Below, piece by piece: positions 27,153 through 34,752 of a stretch of 35,402 nucleotides of DNA (within the stretch, counting starts at the first letter, position 1; each line of letters begins with the position of its first letter). Below the pieces are notes generated by a model. The model did no database searches, was not told the DNA's origin, and saw only the letters and a program-made list of their open reading frames with translations. Source of the DNA: Myxococcaceae bacterium (GTDB lineage: Bacteria > Myxococcota > Myxococcia > Myxococcales > Myxococcaceae); assembly GCA_016926755.1 (NCBI GenBank), contig JAFGNZ010000054.1, positions 1 through 35,402 on the forward strand. Reading direction: 5' to 3'. A program made the translations under genes and the position numbers.

Positions 27153-27902
27153 CTACATGTACATTCCACCATTCACCTTGAGAACTTCTCCGGTGATGTA
27201 GGCAGCCGAATCGCTGGCCAGGAAAACCACGGCGTTGGCCACCTCCTCGGGGGTGCCCAGCCGGGCCAGGGGAATGCCCTCGATCATCCGCTTGCGCATC
27301 TCCTCGTTGATTCCGGCCGTCATGTCCGTGCCGATGAAGCCGGGGGACACGGCGTTGACGCGGATGTTGCGGCTGGCCAGCTCCTTGGCCACCGCCTTGG
27401 TCAGGCCGATGAGCCCTGCCTTGGAGGCGGAGTAGGCGGCCTGCCCCGCGTTCCCCGACTCGCCGACGATGGAGGTGAGGTTGATGATGGCCCCGCCCCG
27501 CTGCTTCATCATCGGCCGGCTGGCGGCGCGGATGAGCGCGAAGGCGCCCTTGAGGTTGGTGTCCAGCTGCTTGTCCCAGTCCTCGTCCTTCAGGCGCATG
27601 ACCAGGCCGTCCACCGCCACGCCCGCGTTGTTGACGAGCACATCCAGCCGGCCGTGCGCCTTGACGATGTTCTCCACGGCGCTGGCGCAGGCGGCGGTGT
27701 CCGCCACGTCGAACTTCACCGCCTCGGCCTTGGCGCCCGCCTCCTGGATGAGCTTCACCGACTCCTGGGCGGCCGCCTCGTTGCCTGCATAGCTGATGAC
27801 CACCGTGGCCGCGCCCGCCTTGGCGAACGCCACCGCGCACGCCCGGCCGATGCCGCGCGAGCCGCCAGTCACCAGCACCACCTTGTCCTTGAATCCGCTC
27901 AT
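27153..27902 (-). CDS. fabG: 3-oxoacyl-ACP reductase
   Basis: The NADPH-dependent short-chain dehydrogenase reduces beta-ketoacyl-ACP. It has 249 residues. The cofactor loop is GGSRGIG, NNAG is conserved, and the catalytic residues are S144, Y157 and K161 (SIVGESGNAGQAAYSASK). The ending SDSAAYITGEVLKVNGGMYM is typical of FabG. The ATG at 27902 overlaps the fabD stop as ATGA. Longer frames in this region are shadows of fabD. Confidence 0.97.
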   Translation of the reverse strand: MSGFKDKVVLVTGGSRGIGRACAVAFAKAGAATVVISYAGNEAAAQESVKLIQEAGAKAEAVKFDVADTAACASAVENIVKAHGRLDVLVNNAGVAVDGLVMRLKDEDWDKQLDTNLKGAFALIRAASRPMMKQRGGAIINLTSIVGESGNAGQAAYSASKAGLIGLTKAVAKELASRNIRVNAVSPGFIGTDMTAGINEEMRKRMIEGIPLARLGTPEEVANAVVFLASDSAAYITGEVLKVNGGMYM

Positions 27903-28837
27903 GCTGCCCCCAGGGCCGCGAGCGTCTTCTCCAGGCTCGCGGAGTCCTCCACGTTGAACATCTCGATATCCTTGCTGATGCGCTTGACGAGCCCGGCCAG
28001 CACCTTGCCCGGCCCCAGCTCGACGATGCGCGTCACGCCCTCGGCCTTGAGCGCCTCCACGCACTCGATCCAGCGGACCGGGGCGCTCACCTGCTCCAGC
28101 AGCAGCGGCACCACGCGCCCGGCGTCGCTGTTGGGGCGGGCCTCCACGTTGGTCACCACCGGGAACCGGGGCGCGGACACCTTCACCTGGCCCAGCACCT
28201 CGGCCAGCCGGGGCTTCACCGGATCCATCAGCGCGCAGTGGAAGGGCGCGGACACCGGCAGGGGCATGACGCGCTTGGCCCCGGCCTCCTTGAGCTTCGC
28301 CTCGGCGCGAGCCACCGCGGAGGCGTGCCCGGCGATCACCGTCTGCTCCGGCGAGTTGTAGTTGGCGGGGGCCAGCACCTCGCCCTGGGCCGCCGCATCA
28401 CAGGCCGCCTTCACCTTGTCGGGCTCCAGGCCCAGCACCGCCGCCATGGCGCCTACTCCGGCGGGCACCGCCTCCTGCATGAAGGTGCCGCGGGCGCGCA
28501 CCGCCCGGGCCGCGTCCGCCAGCGGCAGGGCCCCCGCGGCCACCAGCGCCGAGTACTCCCCGAGCGAGTGCCCCGCGACGAAGGCCGGCGCGCTGACACG
28601 GCTGGCGAACACCGCGTGCACCGCCAGGGACACCGTGAGGATGGCCGGCTGGGTGTTGGCGGTGAGCTTGAGCGACTCCTCGGGCCCCTCGAAGCAGAGG
28701 GTGGACAGCTTCTCGCCCAGGGCGGCGTCCACCGCCTCGAAGACGGCACGGGCCTCCGGGAACTTCTCGAACAGCTCCTTCCCCATGCCCACCTTCTGGC
28801 TGCCCTGCCCGGGGAAGACGAATGCGATCTTCGACAT
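27899..28837 (-). CDS. fabD: malonyl-CoA:ACP transacylase
   Basis: The enzyme transfers malonyl groups from CoA to ACP. It has 312 residues, with VFPGQGSQKVGMGKEL at the start, nucleophile S91 in GHSLGEYSALVAAG, and the later catalytic His in VSAPFHCALM. It follows fabH after 31 bp and overlaps fabG by 4 bp. Length and motifs are fully typical. Confidence 0.97.
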   Translation of the reverse strand: MSKIAFVFPGQGSQKVGMGKELFEKFPEARAVFEAVDAALGEKLSTLCFEGPEESLKLTANTQPAILTVSLAVHAVFASRVSAPAFVAGHSLGEYSALVAAGALPLADAARAVRARGTFMQEAVPAGVGAMAAVLGLEPDKVKAACDAAAQGEVLAPANYNSPEQTVIAGHASAVARAEAKLKEAGAKRVMPLPVSAPFHCALMDPVKPRLAEVLGQVKVSAPRFPVVTNVEARPNSDAGRVVPLLLEQVSAPVRWIECVEALKAEGVTRIVELGPGKVLAGLVKRISKDIEMFNVEDSASLEKTLAALGAA

Positions 28838-28868
28838 GTGTACTCACTCCCTCCCTGACTTCCCCCAG

Positions 28869-29852
28869 CTACCAGCGCACCACCGCGCAACCCCAGGTCA
28901 TCCCGGACCCGATGGCCACCATGACGACGATGTCGCCGCGCTTCAGCCTCCCGGCGCGGTTGGCCTCATCCAGCGCGATAGGGACCGAGGCAGCCGACGT
29001 GTTGCCGTATTTGTCGAGGTTGATCCAGCACTTCTCGAGTGGGATCTCGATGCGCTGCATCACCGCCTCGAGGATGCGGAGGTTCGCCTGGTGCGCGATG
29101 AAGTGATCCACCTGGGACGTCGTGAGCCCGTGGACCTTCAGCGCCTCGTGCGTGATGCTCGTCAACTCCCGCACCGCGCACTTGAAGACCTCGCGCCCGT
29201 TCATGTTCAGCTTGTGGCGCTGGGTACGGATGTTCTCTTCGGTCAGCGGCTCCCGAGAGCCCCCCGCGGGGATGGTGAGGATCTCCGCCAGGGCTCCATC
29301 CGTCCGCAGGTGGGTGGAGAGCAGCCCCCGCCCCTCCTCCTGTGCGGGCGCCAGCACCATCGCCCCCGCCCCATCTCCGAACAGGACGCAGGTGTTGCGG
29401 TCGTTCCAGTTCAGCACCCCGGTGAACAGGTCCGCGCCGATGACGAGCGCCCGCTTCACCTGGCCCGTGCGGATGAACTGCTCTGCCACCGACAGGGCAT
29501 ACACCCCGCCGGCACACGCGGCGGCCACGTCGAAGGCAAAGGCCCTCCCCGCCCCCAGCTTCGCCTGCACGAACACCGCGCAAGAGGGCATGGGCATATC
29601 CGCGGTGATCGTCCCCACGACGATCAGCTCCAGATCCTCCGGGCGCACACCGGCCATGGCCAGCGCCTCACGGGCCGCGGCGACGGCCATGTCGCTGGTC
29701 GTCTCACCCGGCGCGGCCTTGCGCCTCTCCCGGATCCCCGTCCGCTCGACAATCCATTCGTCCGAGGTATCGACGAACTTCTCGAGATCCTTGTTGGTGA
29801 TGACTTGAGCTGGCGCGTAGGAGCCCGTTCCGATGATCTGCGCGAGGGGCAC
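28869..29852 (-). CDS. fabH: beta-ketoacyl-ACP synthase III
   Basis: The enzyme starts fatty acid synthesis by condensing acyl-CoA with malonyl-ACP, and in myxobacteria it would also set the mix of straight and branched primers. It has 327 residues, with catalytic C113 (AAACAGGVYAL), His in IAHQANLRI and Asn in YGNTSAASVPIA. The start is GTG at 29852, with GGGAG about seven bases upstream. The gene directly upstream is normally plsX; here that place holds 358 bp without an intact gene. Confidence 0.96.
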   Translation of the reverse strand: MPLAQIIGTGSYAPAQVITNKDLEKFVDTSDEWIVERTGIRERRKAAPGETTSDMAVAAAREALAMAGVRPEDLELIVVGTITADMPMPSCAVFVQAKLGAGRAFAFDVAAACAGGVYALSVAEQFIRTGQVKRALVIGADLFTGVLNWNDRNTCVLFGDGAGAMVLAPAQEEGRGLLSTHLRTDGALAEILTIPAGGSREPLTEENIRTQRHKLNMNGREVFKCAVRELTSITHEALKVHGLTTSQVDHFIAHQANLRILEAVMQRIEIPLEKCWINLDKYGNTSAASVPIALDEANRAGRLKRGDIVVMVAIGSGMTWGCAVVRW

Positions 29853-29985
29853 GTGGTTCTCCCTGAGTGTCGTCGGAACACAACGCTGCGGGCGGGCTCT
29901 CTAATCGGAAATAGCGGCGCCTGTCGCTCTTTTTCCTCCCAGGAAGACAGGCAACCAGGCACGCGGCGGGCAATGCGGCGCGTCA

Positions 29986-30165
29986 ACCCGGGCTGCCCGC
30001 CGGAAGCAGGACAGACGCCTCCCGTCCCGGGCGAGCACATGGCCCACCCGGAGCGCGACCCTGGCTTTCTTCGGAGGATGGAGGAGCTGTCGTCCAGCCC
30101 CACCACGGTGCGCGCCGGGTGCACCCGCACGCGCGACAACGCCCCCGCGAGCACGCTTCGTGCTC
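29986..30165 (-). pseudogene. plsX: probable decayed fragment of plsX (phosphate acyltransferase)
   Basis: Read on the minus strand in three successive frames, this stretch gives RVRVHPARTVVGLDDSSS then ILRRKPGS, next RVGHVLARDGR, then EASVLLPAGSPG. PlsX proteins carry the same order near residues 60-110: a VVxMDD segment, LRRKxxSS, RVAxELVRDGRAD, and VSAGNTGAL. Two frame changes in the same direction (near 30050 and 30015) would join them. The start codon region (MGGDHAP) and the C-terminal two thirds are missing. The position, between rpmF and fabH, is exactly where intact plsX normally lies. The similarity is judged by eye, so the call needs alignment, but place and motif order support each other. 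Confidence 0.55.
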
Positions 30166-30169
30166 CGGG
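30144..30169. repeat. inverted repeat downstream of rpmF
   Basis: GAGCACG (30149-30155) and CGTGCTC (30159-30165) pair perfectly around a 3-base loop; CCCG (30144-30147) and CGGG (30166-30169) extend the stem with one bulged base at 30148. It starts about 40 bp beyond the rpmF stop. Without a U tract it may end or stabilise the yceD-rpmF message. Confidence 0.5.
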
Positions 30170-30210
30170 AGCGCTCACGCGAACGGCACGCCACCGGCGG
30201 CGCGCCTCAC

Positions 30211-30393
30211 CTACTCCGTCGCGATGACCTCACGCCCGCTGTAGTTGCCACAGGCGGCGCAGGCGCGGTGCGGCAGCACCGGCTCCTTGCACTTGGAGCA
30301 CTTGATGACCTGCACGGCGCTCCGCAGGTTGCTGTTGGCCGCGCGGCGGCGGTCCCGGCGCATCTTCGACGTCCGCTTCTTGGGAACTCCCAC
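30211..30393 (-). CDS. rpmF: 50S ribosomal protein L32
   Basis: The 60-residue basic protein of the large ribosomal subunit has the typical start GVPKKRTSKMRRDRRRA and four zinc-binding cysteines, C32, C35, C45 and C48 (CSKC and CAAC). Zinc-type L32 is thus present. It lies 9 bp after the yceD stop, the classic yceD-rpmF pair. The gene normally following, plsX, is not intact. Confidence 0.97.
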   Translation of the reverse strand: MGVPKKRTSKMRRDRRRAANSNLRSAVQVIKCSKCKEPVLPHRACAACGNYSGREVIATE

Positions 30394-30402
30394 GACTCAC
30401 CT

Positions 30403-30978
30403 CTAGTTCAGCTTGATGTTCATCAGCGGCGCGAGCCGCGGGTCGATGACCTTCGTCTCGCAACCACACTTCTTCTCGTTGAGGTTCTGGCCACACTGCG
30501 CGCAGAGCCCCTTGCAGTCCTCACGACAGACCGCGTTCATTGGGAGGGCGAGCAATACCTGCTCACGCACGATCGGATCCAGATCGATCGTCTTCCCGTC
30601 GAAGAGTTCCTCGTCGGCGTCCTCCAGCTCGAAGGAACCGGCGGTCTCCCCCTGCTCGGCCCCAGACTCCTCGCCCCCCACGTCCTCACCCCGGGCGAGC
30701 GCCTCGGGCACGAGGTTGAGGGTGAAGGACACCGGCACGTCCATCGCCACATCCACCAGGCAGCGCTTGCACGGCGCGGCCACGTGGGCGGTGAACTCGC
30801 CCTGCAGGAGCACCCCTCCGCTCACCTTCCGAAGGGAGGCATGCAGCGTCGAGGGCCGGGTTGCCCGGAAGCCGGTATCCTGGCCGGCCCCTCCCAGCAC
30901 CTCCTGGAGCAGCGCGAGACCGATAGGCTCGTCGAGCTTCAGCCCCGTCTCGTGAATTTGTTCAATCTTTACGACCAT
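30403..30978 (-). CDS. yceD: YceD/DUF177 family protein
   Basis: The 191-residue protein belongs to the DUF177 family encoded before rpmF across bacteria and linked to 23S rRNA accumulation and ribosome assembly in E. coli and plants. The central KRCLVDV and the C-terminal Cys-rich motif CREDCKGLCAQCGQNLN are characteristic, and a further C-x-C (KKCGCE) suggests zinc binding. An acidic insert (EDVGGEESGAEQGE) lies in the middle. It is the first gene of the minus-strand run, with a strong promoter 30-60 bp upstream. Confidence 0.92.
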   Translation of the reverse strand: MVVKIEQIHETGLKLDEPIGLALLQEVLGGAGQDTGFRATRPSTLHASLRKVSGGVLLQGEFTAHVAAPCKRCLVDVAMDVPVSFTLNLVPEALARGEDVGGEESGAEQGETAGSFELEDADEELFDGKTIDLDPIVREQVLLALPMNAVCREDCKGLCAQCGQNLNEKKCGCETKVIDPRLAPLMNIKLN

Positions 30979-31007
30979 CTACAAGGCTTCCAGGCAAAAG
31001 GGCGCGC

Positions 31008-31036
31008 AACATAGAGGGGGGTTCCCCAAAAGTCAA
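31008..31036 (-). promoter_or_regulatory. housekeeping-type promoter of yceD-rpmF
   Basis: On the minus strand, TTGACT (31031-31036) and TATGTT (31008-31013) are exactly 17 bases apart. They match the sigma-70 consensus at 5 of 6 and 4 of 6 positions. The spacer contains the palindrome GGGGAACCCC. Transcription would begin near 31001, about 23 bases before the yceD start. Confidence 0.7.
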
Positions 31037-31141
31037 CGAGCCTCCGTTCACGGAAACCACGGGGAATGTCACCTCGCCGTAACCGACGGGAGTGCCTCCT
31101 TCCGTGGACCCTTCCAATAACGCTCTGGTACCGTCCCCTCA

Positions 31142-32062
31142 ATGTACGGCCGGCGGTTGTGCGTGGTTCTCAGCATCCTGGTAGGTGGGCTCCTGGGCCC
31201 TGCCCTGGCGTTCGGCGGACCCGTCTTCCCCGAGCCTCCCCGCTTCCAACTCGGGACGACGACTCCGGAGATCGTCCGCGCTCAGGAGCAGATCGAGCAG
31301 GGGGACTTCGAGGAGGCGGTGAAGACCCTCCAGGCGGGCCTGGATGCGCCCGACGTCACGGATGATCAGCTGGTGGAGCTCTACCGCCTGCTCGGCCTGG
31401 CCTCCCTGTACCTGGGAGACGAGGCGCGGGCCCGCCAGGCCTACGAGCGGCTGCTCCAGGCCCGGCCCGACTTCGAGCTGCCCCGCAACGCGCCCCCGAA
31501 GCTGCGGAACCTGTACGCGCGCATCAAAGAAGACATCAAGAGCCGGCGCGTGCGGCCCGTGACGATCCACGTGGATCCCATCCCGGACCCCACGGGCGGC
31601 GAGCCGGTGCTGGTAGAGGCGCGCATCGAGGACATGGCCTTGGGCGCCAAGGCGAGGATCTTCTATCGGCGCGCGGGGGACGTGGCCTTCAACTCCGTGG
31701 ACTTCATCCGCGAGCGCGGCAGCAAGGACCGCTACCTGGCCACCCTGCCCGCCTACGAGCTCCCCGCCGAGCCCACCCCCTATGAGGTGGAGTACTACTT
31801 CGAGGTCGCGGACGCGGCGCAGCGGCGGCTGGCCGGCCGGGGCGACTCCTTCCAGCCGCTGGTCTTCCAGGTGGAGCCGCCGCGCTCGGCGAACCAGCCT
31901 GCAACGGCCAGCACCGGGCGCCCCTGGTACAAGAGCCCCTGGCTCTGGGTGGCCGTGGGCGCGGTGGCCATTGGAGGCACCGCCGCCGGCGTCGCCATCG
32001 CCTCCTCCGAGGAGCGCGGCCGCGTGCCCATCACCATCCGCGTCACCCAAACCCCTCCATGA
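31142..32062 (+). CDS. exported or membrane-anchored TPR-like protein
   Basis: The 306-residue protein has a signal-like start (RLCVVLSILVGGLLGPALAFG), then paired helices of TPR type at about 45-115 (IEQGDFEEAVKTLQAGL; LASLYLGDEARARQAYERLL), a beta-rich middle (VTIHVDPIPDPTGGEPVLVE) and a late hydrophobic helix (SPWLWVAVGAVAIGGTAAG) near residue 270. This layout, signal peptide, TPR, Ig-like strands and a C-terminal membrane helix, is frequent in myxobacteria, but I cannot name a function. It overlaps the next lipoprotein gene as ATGA, so the two are co-translated. It is divergent from yceD, with a 163-bp gap. Confidence 0.75.
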   Translation: MYGRRLCVVLSILVGGLLGPALAFGGPVFPEPPRFQLGTTTPEIVRAQEQIEQGDFEEAVKTLQAGLDAPDVTDDQLVELYRLLGLASLYLGDEARARQAYERLLQARPDFELPRNAPPKLRNLYARIKEDIKSRRVRPVTIHVDPIPDPTGGEPVLVEARIEDMALGAKARIFYRRAGDVAFNSVDFIRERGSKDRYLATLPAYELPAEPTPYEVEYYFEVADAAQRRLAGRGDSFQPLVFQVEPPRSANQPATASTGRPWYKSPWLWVAVGAVAIGGTAAGVAIASSEERGRVPITIRVTQTPP

Positions 32063-32559
32063 GCCTGCGCACCTTCGCCCTCCCCCTGCTGACCCTGACG
32101 CTCGCCTCCGGGTGCGGCGAAGCGCCACCCTCTGATGCCGGCCTCTTCGCGGTGGAGCTCAGCCTGAGCCAGACCGTGGCCGAACAGCTCGCCGCCTTCC
32201 AGGTCGTCGTGCTCCCCAATGGCCGGCAGCGCGACTGCGAGGAGATCCAGAAGCGCTGCCTGCGGGAGCAGGTGAGGCAGAACGAGGCGCTGGTGCTGCG
32301 TGACGGGCAGGGCGCCGAAGGGCGCGCGCTGCGTTTCCCCGCGAACCTGAGTGGCAGCGCGCAGGACGTGTCCATCGAAGTGCCCGTGGGCCGCGACTAT
32401 GCGCTCGTCATCGAGGCCCTCTCCGGGGACACCCCGCCCCGCTTCCTGGGCAGCTCCTGCAACTACCTCACGGAGGTCAACGCGAGCCGCAACGCCCCGG
32501 TGCTCGCCGCGCCCATCACGCTCACCCCCGTGGAGTGCGATCCCACCTTCTCCCCCTGA
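32059..32559 (+). CDS. small lipoprotein of unknown function
   Basis: The 166-residue protein begins with a signal peptide ending LASGCGEA, so Cys19 would be lipidated. The rest is a beta-rich soluble domain with four further Cys (CEEIQKRC, SSCNYL, VECDP) that could form disulphides. I do not recognise the family. Its ATG overlaps the stop of the TPR gene by 4 bp, so the two proteins probably act together at the envelope. Two strong hairpins follow directly. Confidence 0.7.
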   Translation: MSLRTFALPLLTLTLASGCGEAPPSDAGLFAVELSLSQTVAEQLAAFQVVVLPNGRQRDCEEIQKRCLREQVRQNEALVLRDGQGAEGRALRFPANLSGSAQDVSIEVPVGRDYALVIEALSGDTPPRFLGSSCNYLTEVNASRNAPVLAAPITLTPVECDPTFSP

Positions 32560-32595
32560 GCCCGCCCGTCTCCCGGGCTTCCAGCGGAGCGCTGG
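32559..32595 (+). terminator. two adjacent hairpins after the lipoprotein gene
   Basis: AGCCCG (32559-32564) pairs with CGGGCT (32574-32579), and CCAGCG (32581-32586) pairs perfectly with CGCTGG (32590-32595) around a GAG loop. They separate the envelope pair from the regulator genes. There is no T tract, so termination is inferred from position. Confidence 0.45.
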
Positions 32596-32602
32596 CAGGA
32601 CG

Positions 32603-32620
32603 TTTCACACCGTTGTCACA
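32603..32620 (+). promoter_or_regulatory. Pho-box-like direct repeat
   Basis: TTTCACA (32603-32609) and TGTCACA (32614-32620) start 11 bases apart, the spacing of PhoB half-sites, and resemble the CTGTCAT-type consensus. A possible -10 element (TAGTGC, 32632) lies 11 bases downstream, as at PhoB-activated promoters. This would give autoregulation of the adjoining phoB/phoR-like pair. Confidence 0.45.
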
Positions 32621-32688
32621 GAGGGATCTGCTAGTGCTGTGCCGCCATGAAGCCGTCGTGCGGCTTCACCCTGGAGGCGGAGAAGGCA

Positions 32689-33369
32689 ATGGCGCGCATC
32701 CTGATCATCGAGGACGAGCAAGATCTCGCCGGGCTCGTCGAGTACAACCTCCGCGCCGCGGGGTTCGAGACGGAGACGTCGAGCACCGGCGCGGGTGGGC
32801 TCGCCAAGGCCCGCGCTCGGCCACCGGATCTCGTGCTGCTGGACCTGATGCTCCCGGACGTGGCCGGCGGCGAGATGCTCCGGATGATGAAGAGCGACAC
32901 GGAGCTGCGCAAGGTGCCGGTGGTCATCGTCAGCGCCAAGGGGCAGGAGTCCGACCGCATCCAGGGCCTGGAGCAGGGGGCGGACGACTACGTGGTGAAG
33001 CCCTTCTCCGTCCGCGAGCTGATGCTCCGGGTCAAGGCGGTGCTGCGGCGCTCGGACGCGGACGAGGGGCCCGCCACCCAGCTCACCGCCGGGGACATCC
33101 AGCTGGATACCTCGCGCCACCAGGTCCGCGTCAAGGGCCAGGAGGTGATCCTCACCGCGCTGGAGTTCCGCCTGCTGCACACGCTGCTGGAGCGCGGCGG
33201 CCGGGTGCAGACGCGCGAGGTCCTCCTCTCGGACGTCTGGGGCATCCAGGCGGAGATCCATACCCGGACCGTGGACACGCACATCAAGCGGCTGCGCGAG
33301 AAGCTGGGCCCGGCGGGTGACATCATCGAGACGATCCGAGGCGTGGGCTACAAGCTCAACGCGCCGTGA
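32689..33369 (+). CDS. phoB: OmpR/PhoB family response regulator
   Basis: The DNA-binding regulator has 226 residues, the PhoB length. The receiver has the acidic pair at E8/D9, phospho-acceptor D52 (LLDLMLPDV), and the switch Lys in DDYVVKPFS. The C-terminal winged helix reads HTRTVDTHIKRLREKLG and IRGVGYKL. The ATG at 32689 follows GGAGAAGG and gives the family start MARILIIEDE; the ATG at 32647 lacks a site and adds 14 unlike residues. The following kinase and the Pho-box-like site suggest phosphate control, but no pst or phoU genes are visible, so the symbol is tentative. Confidence 0.85.
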   Translation: MARILIIEDEQDLAGLVEYNLRAAGFETETSSTGAGGLAKARARPPDLVLLDLMLPDVAGGEMLRMMKSDTELRKVPVVIVSAKGQESDRIQGLEQGADDYVVKPFSVRELMLRVKAVLRRSDADEGPATQLTAGDIQLDTSRHQVRVKGQEVILTALEFRLLHTLLERGGRVQTREVLLSDVWGIQAEIHTRTVDTHIKRLREKLGPAGDIIETIRGVGYKLNAP

Positions 33370-33387
33370 GCGCCCGCGGCCCACCCC

Positions 33388-34740
33388 ATGCGCAACCTCC
33401 TCCTGCCCTTCCTGCTGCCCGCGTTCGCCGCCCTGGTGCTGCTGGCGTTGATGGGCGCGCCGGCCGCCGTCATCACCGCGGCGCTCGTCACGCTGGGCGG
33501 CCTGGTGCTGGTCATCATCGGCAACCGTGACAGCGTCCAGCGCCAGCTCCAGGCGCTCGCGCGCAAGACTCGCGGCCGCGTCGAGGGCCTCCCCGCCGCG
33601 CCCGTGTCGGAGGAGGACAGGCTGGACGAGGTGGCGAGCCTGGAGGGCGCCATCGACTCGCTCCACGCGCGGCTCGAGGCCCGCAACGCCCAGCTCACCC
33701 AGGAGGCGCGCACCCTCACCGCCGTCCTGGACGGCATGATCGAGGGCATCTGGATCACCGACGCCGAGGGCACTGTCGTGCGCCACAATGACGCCCTGCG
33801 GGAGATGCTCCAGCCGGGCAACGGGGGGATCGCCGGCCAGCGCCCGCTCGCCCTCATCCGCAACGAGGAGCTCAACGAGGCGGTGAGGCGGGCCTGCCGG
33901 GAGGGCGCCTCGTCTCGCCTGGAGCTGACGCAGGAGGGGTTGTTCCCGCGCACGCTGGCTGTCCGCGTCACCCCGCTCGGCAAGGATCTGCCGGGCAGCG
34001 CCGCCGTCTTCCACGACATCACCGAGCTGCGGCGGCTGGAGAAGGTGCGCAAGGACTTCGTGGCCAACGTCTCCCACGAGCTGCGCACCCCCATCACCGC
34101 CATCCGCGGCTACGCGGAGACGCTCCAGGGCGGGGCCCTGACGGATCCGGCGGTGGCGCCCAAGATGGTGGAGATCATCCACCGGCAGTCCGAGCGCCTC
34201 TCCGAGCTCGTGGAGGACCTGCTGGAGCTGTCCCGGCTCGAGTCCCGGGAGGTGAAGCTCAAGATCGCCAGCGTCTCCCTGGCGCTGGCGGCCTCGCGGG
34301 CGGCGGAGACGGTCAAGCCCAAGGCGGCGGGCAAGGACATCCACCTGGAGCTCCAGGTGCCGCCGGATCTGGCCGCCCAGGGGGACGAGCGGGCAGTCGA
34401 GCAGGTGCTCCTCAACCTGCTCGACAACGCGGTGAAGTACACCCCGGCCGGCGGGCGGGTGGAGCTCTCCGGCACGCGGGAGGACGGGCGCTGCGTGGTG
34501 CGCGTCAAGGACACGGGCGTGGGGATCGAACCCAGGCACCTCTCCCGTATTTTCGAGCGCTTCTACCGGGTGGACAAAGGTCGCAGCCGGGACATGGGGG
34601 GCACGGGCCTGGGGCTATCGATCGTCAAGCACCTGGTAGGCGCCATGGAGGGCGAGGTCAGGGTCGAGAGCCAGCCCAATGTAGGCAGCACCTTCGTAAT
34701 TTTTCTACCGGTCGCTAGTCCTGAGGCTGCATCCAGGTAG
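33388..34740 (+). CDS. phoR: PhoR-like sensor histidine kinase
   Basis: The 450-residue kinase has two N-terminal membrane helices (about 4-22 and 25-46) with almost no loop between, as in PhoR, so it should not sense through a periplasmic domain. A PAS domain (VLDGMIEGIWITDAEG) spans roughly 105-210. The HisKA region has phospho-accepting H230 (FVANVSHELRTPI), and the ATPase has LLNLLDNAVKY, DTGVGIE, FERFYRV and GTGLGLSI. It starts 18 bp after the regulator stop. It is the cognate kinase of that regulator by position. PhoR identity is inferred from architecture. Confidence 0.85.
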   Translation: MRNLLLPFLLPAFAALVLLALMGAPAAVITAALVTLGGLVLVIIGNRDSVQRQLQALARKTRGRVEGLPAAPVSEEDRLDEVASLEGAIDSLHARLEARNAQLTQEARTLTAVLDGMIEGIWITDAEGTVVRHNDALREMLQPGNGGIAGQRPLALIRNEELNEAVRRACREGASSRLELTQEGLFPRTLAVRVTPLGKDLPGSAAVFHDITELRRLEKVRKDFVANVSHELRTPITAIRGYAETLQGGALTDPAVAPKMVEIIHRQSERLSELVEDLLELSRLESREVKLKIASVSLALAASRAAETVKPKAAGKDIHLELQVPPDLAAQGDERAVEQVLLNLLDNAVKYTPAGGRVELSGTREDGRCVVRVKDTGVGIEPRHLSRIFERFYRVDKGRSRDMGGTGLGLSIVKHLVGAMEGEVRVESQPNVGSTFVIFLPVASPEAASR

Positions 34741-34752
34741 GATACAAGGACG

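Larger units (their letters stand above)
29853..30210. other. 358-bp non-coding stretch between rpmF and fabH
   Basis: No intact gene lies here. The part at about 29986-30165 resembles a frameshifted fragment of plsX, described separately. The rest, about 130 bp next to fabH, holds the fabH ribosome binding site and no clear promoter. Confidence 0.7.

Noticed and set aside
29901-30194. A 97-codon minus-strand frame between rpmF and fabH as a separate gene
   Set aside because: It has no family match by eye and is Arg-rich; part of it (RVGHVLARDGR) fits better as one frame of a decayed plsX.
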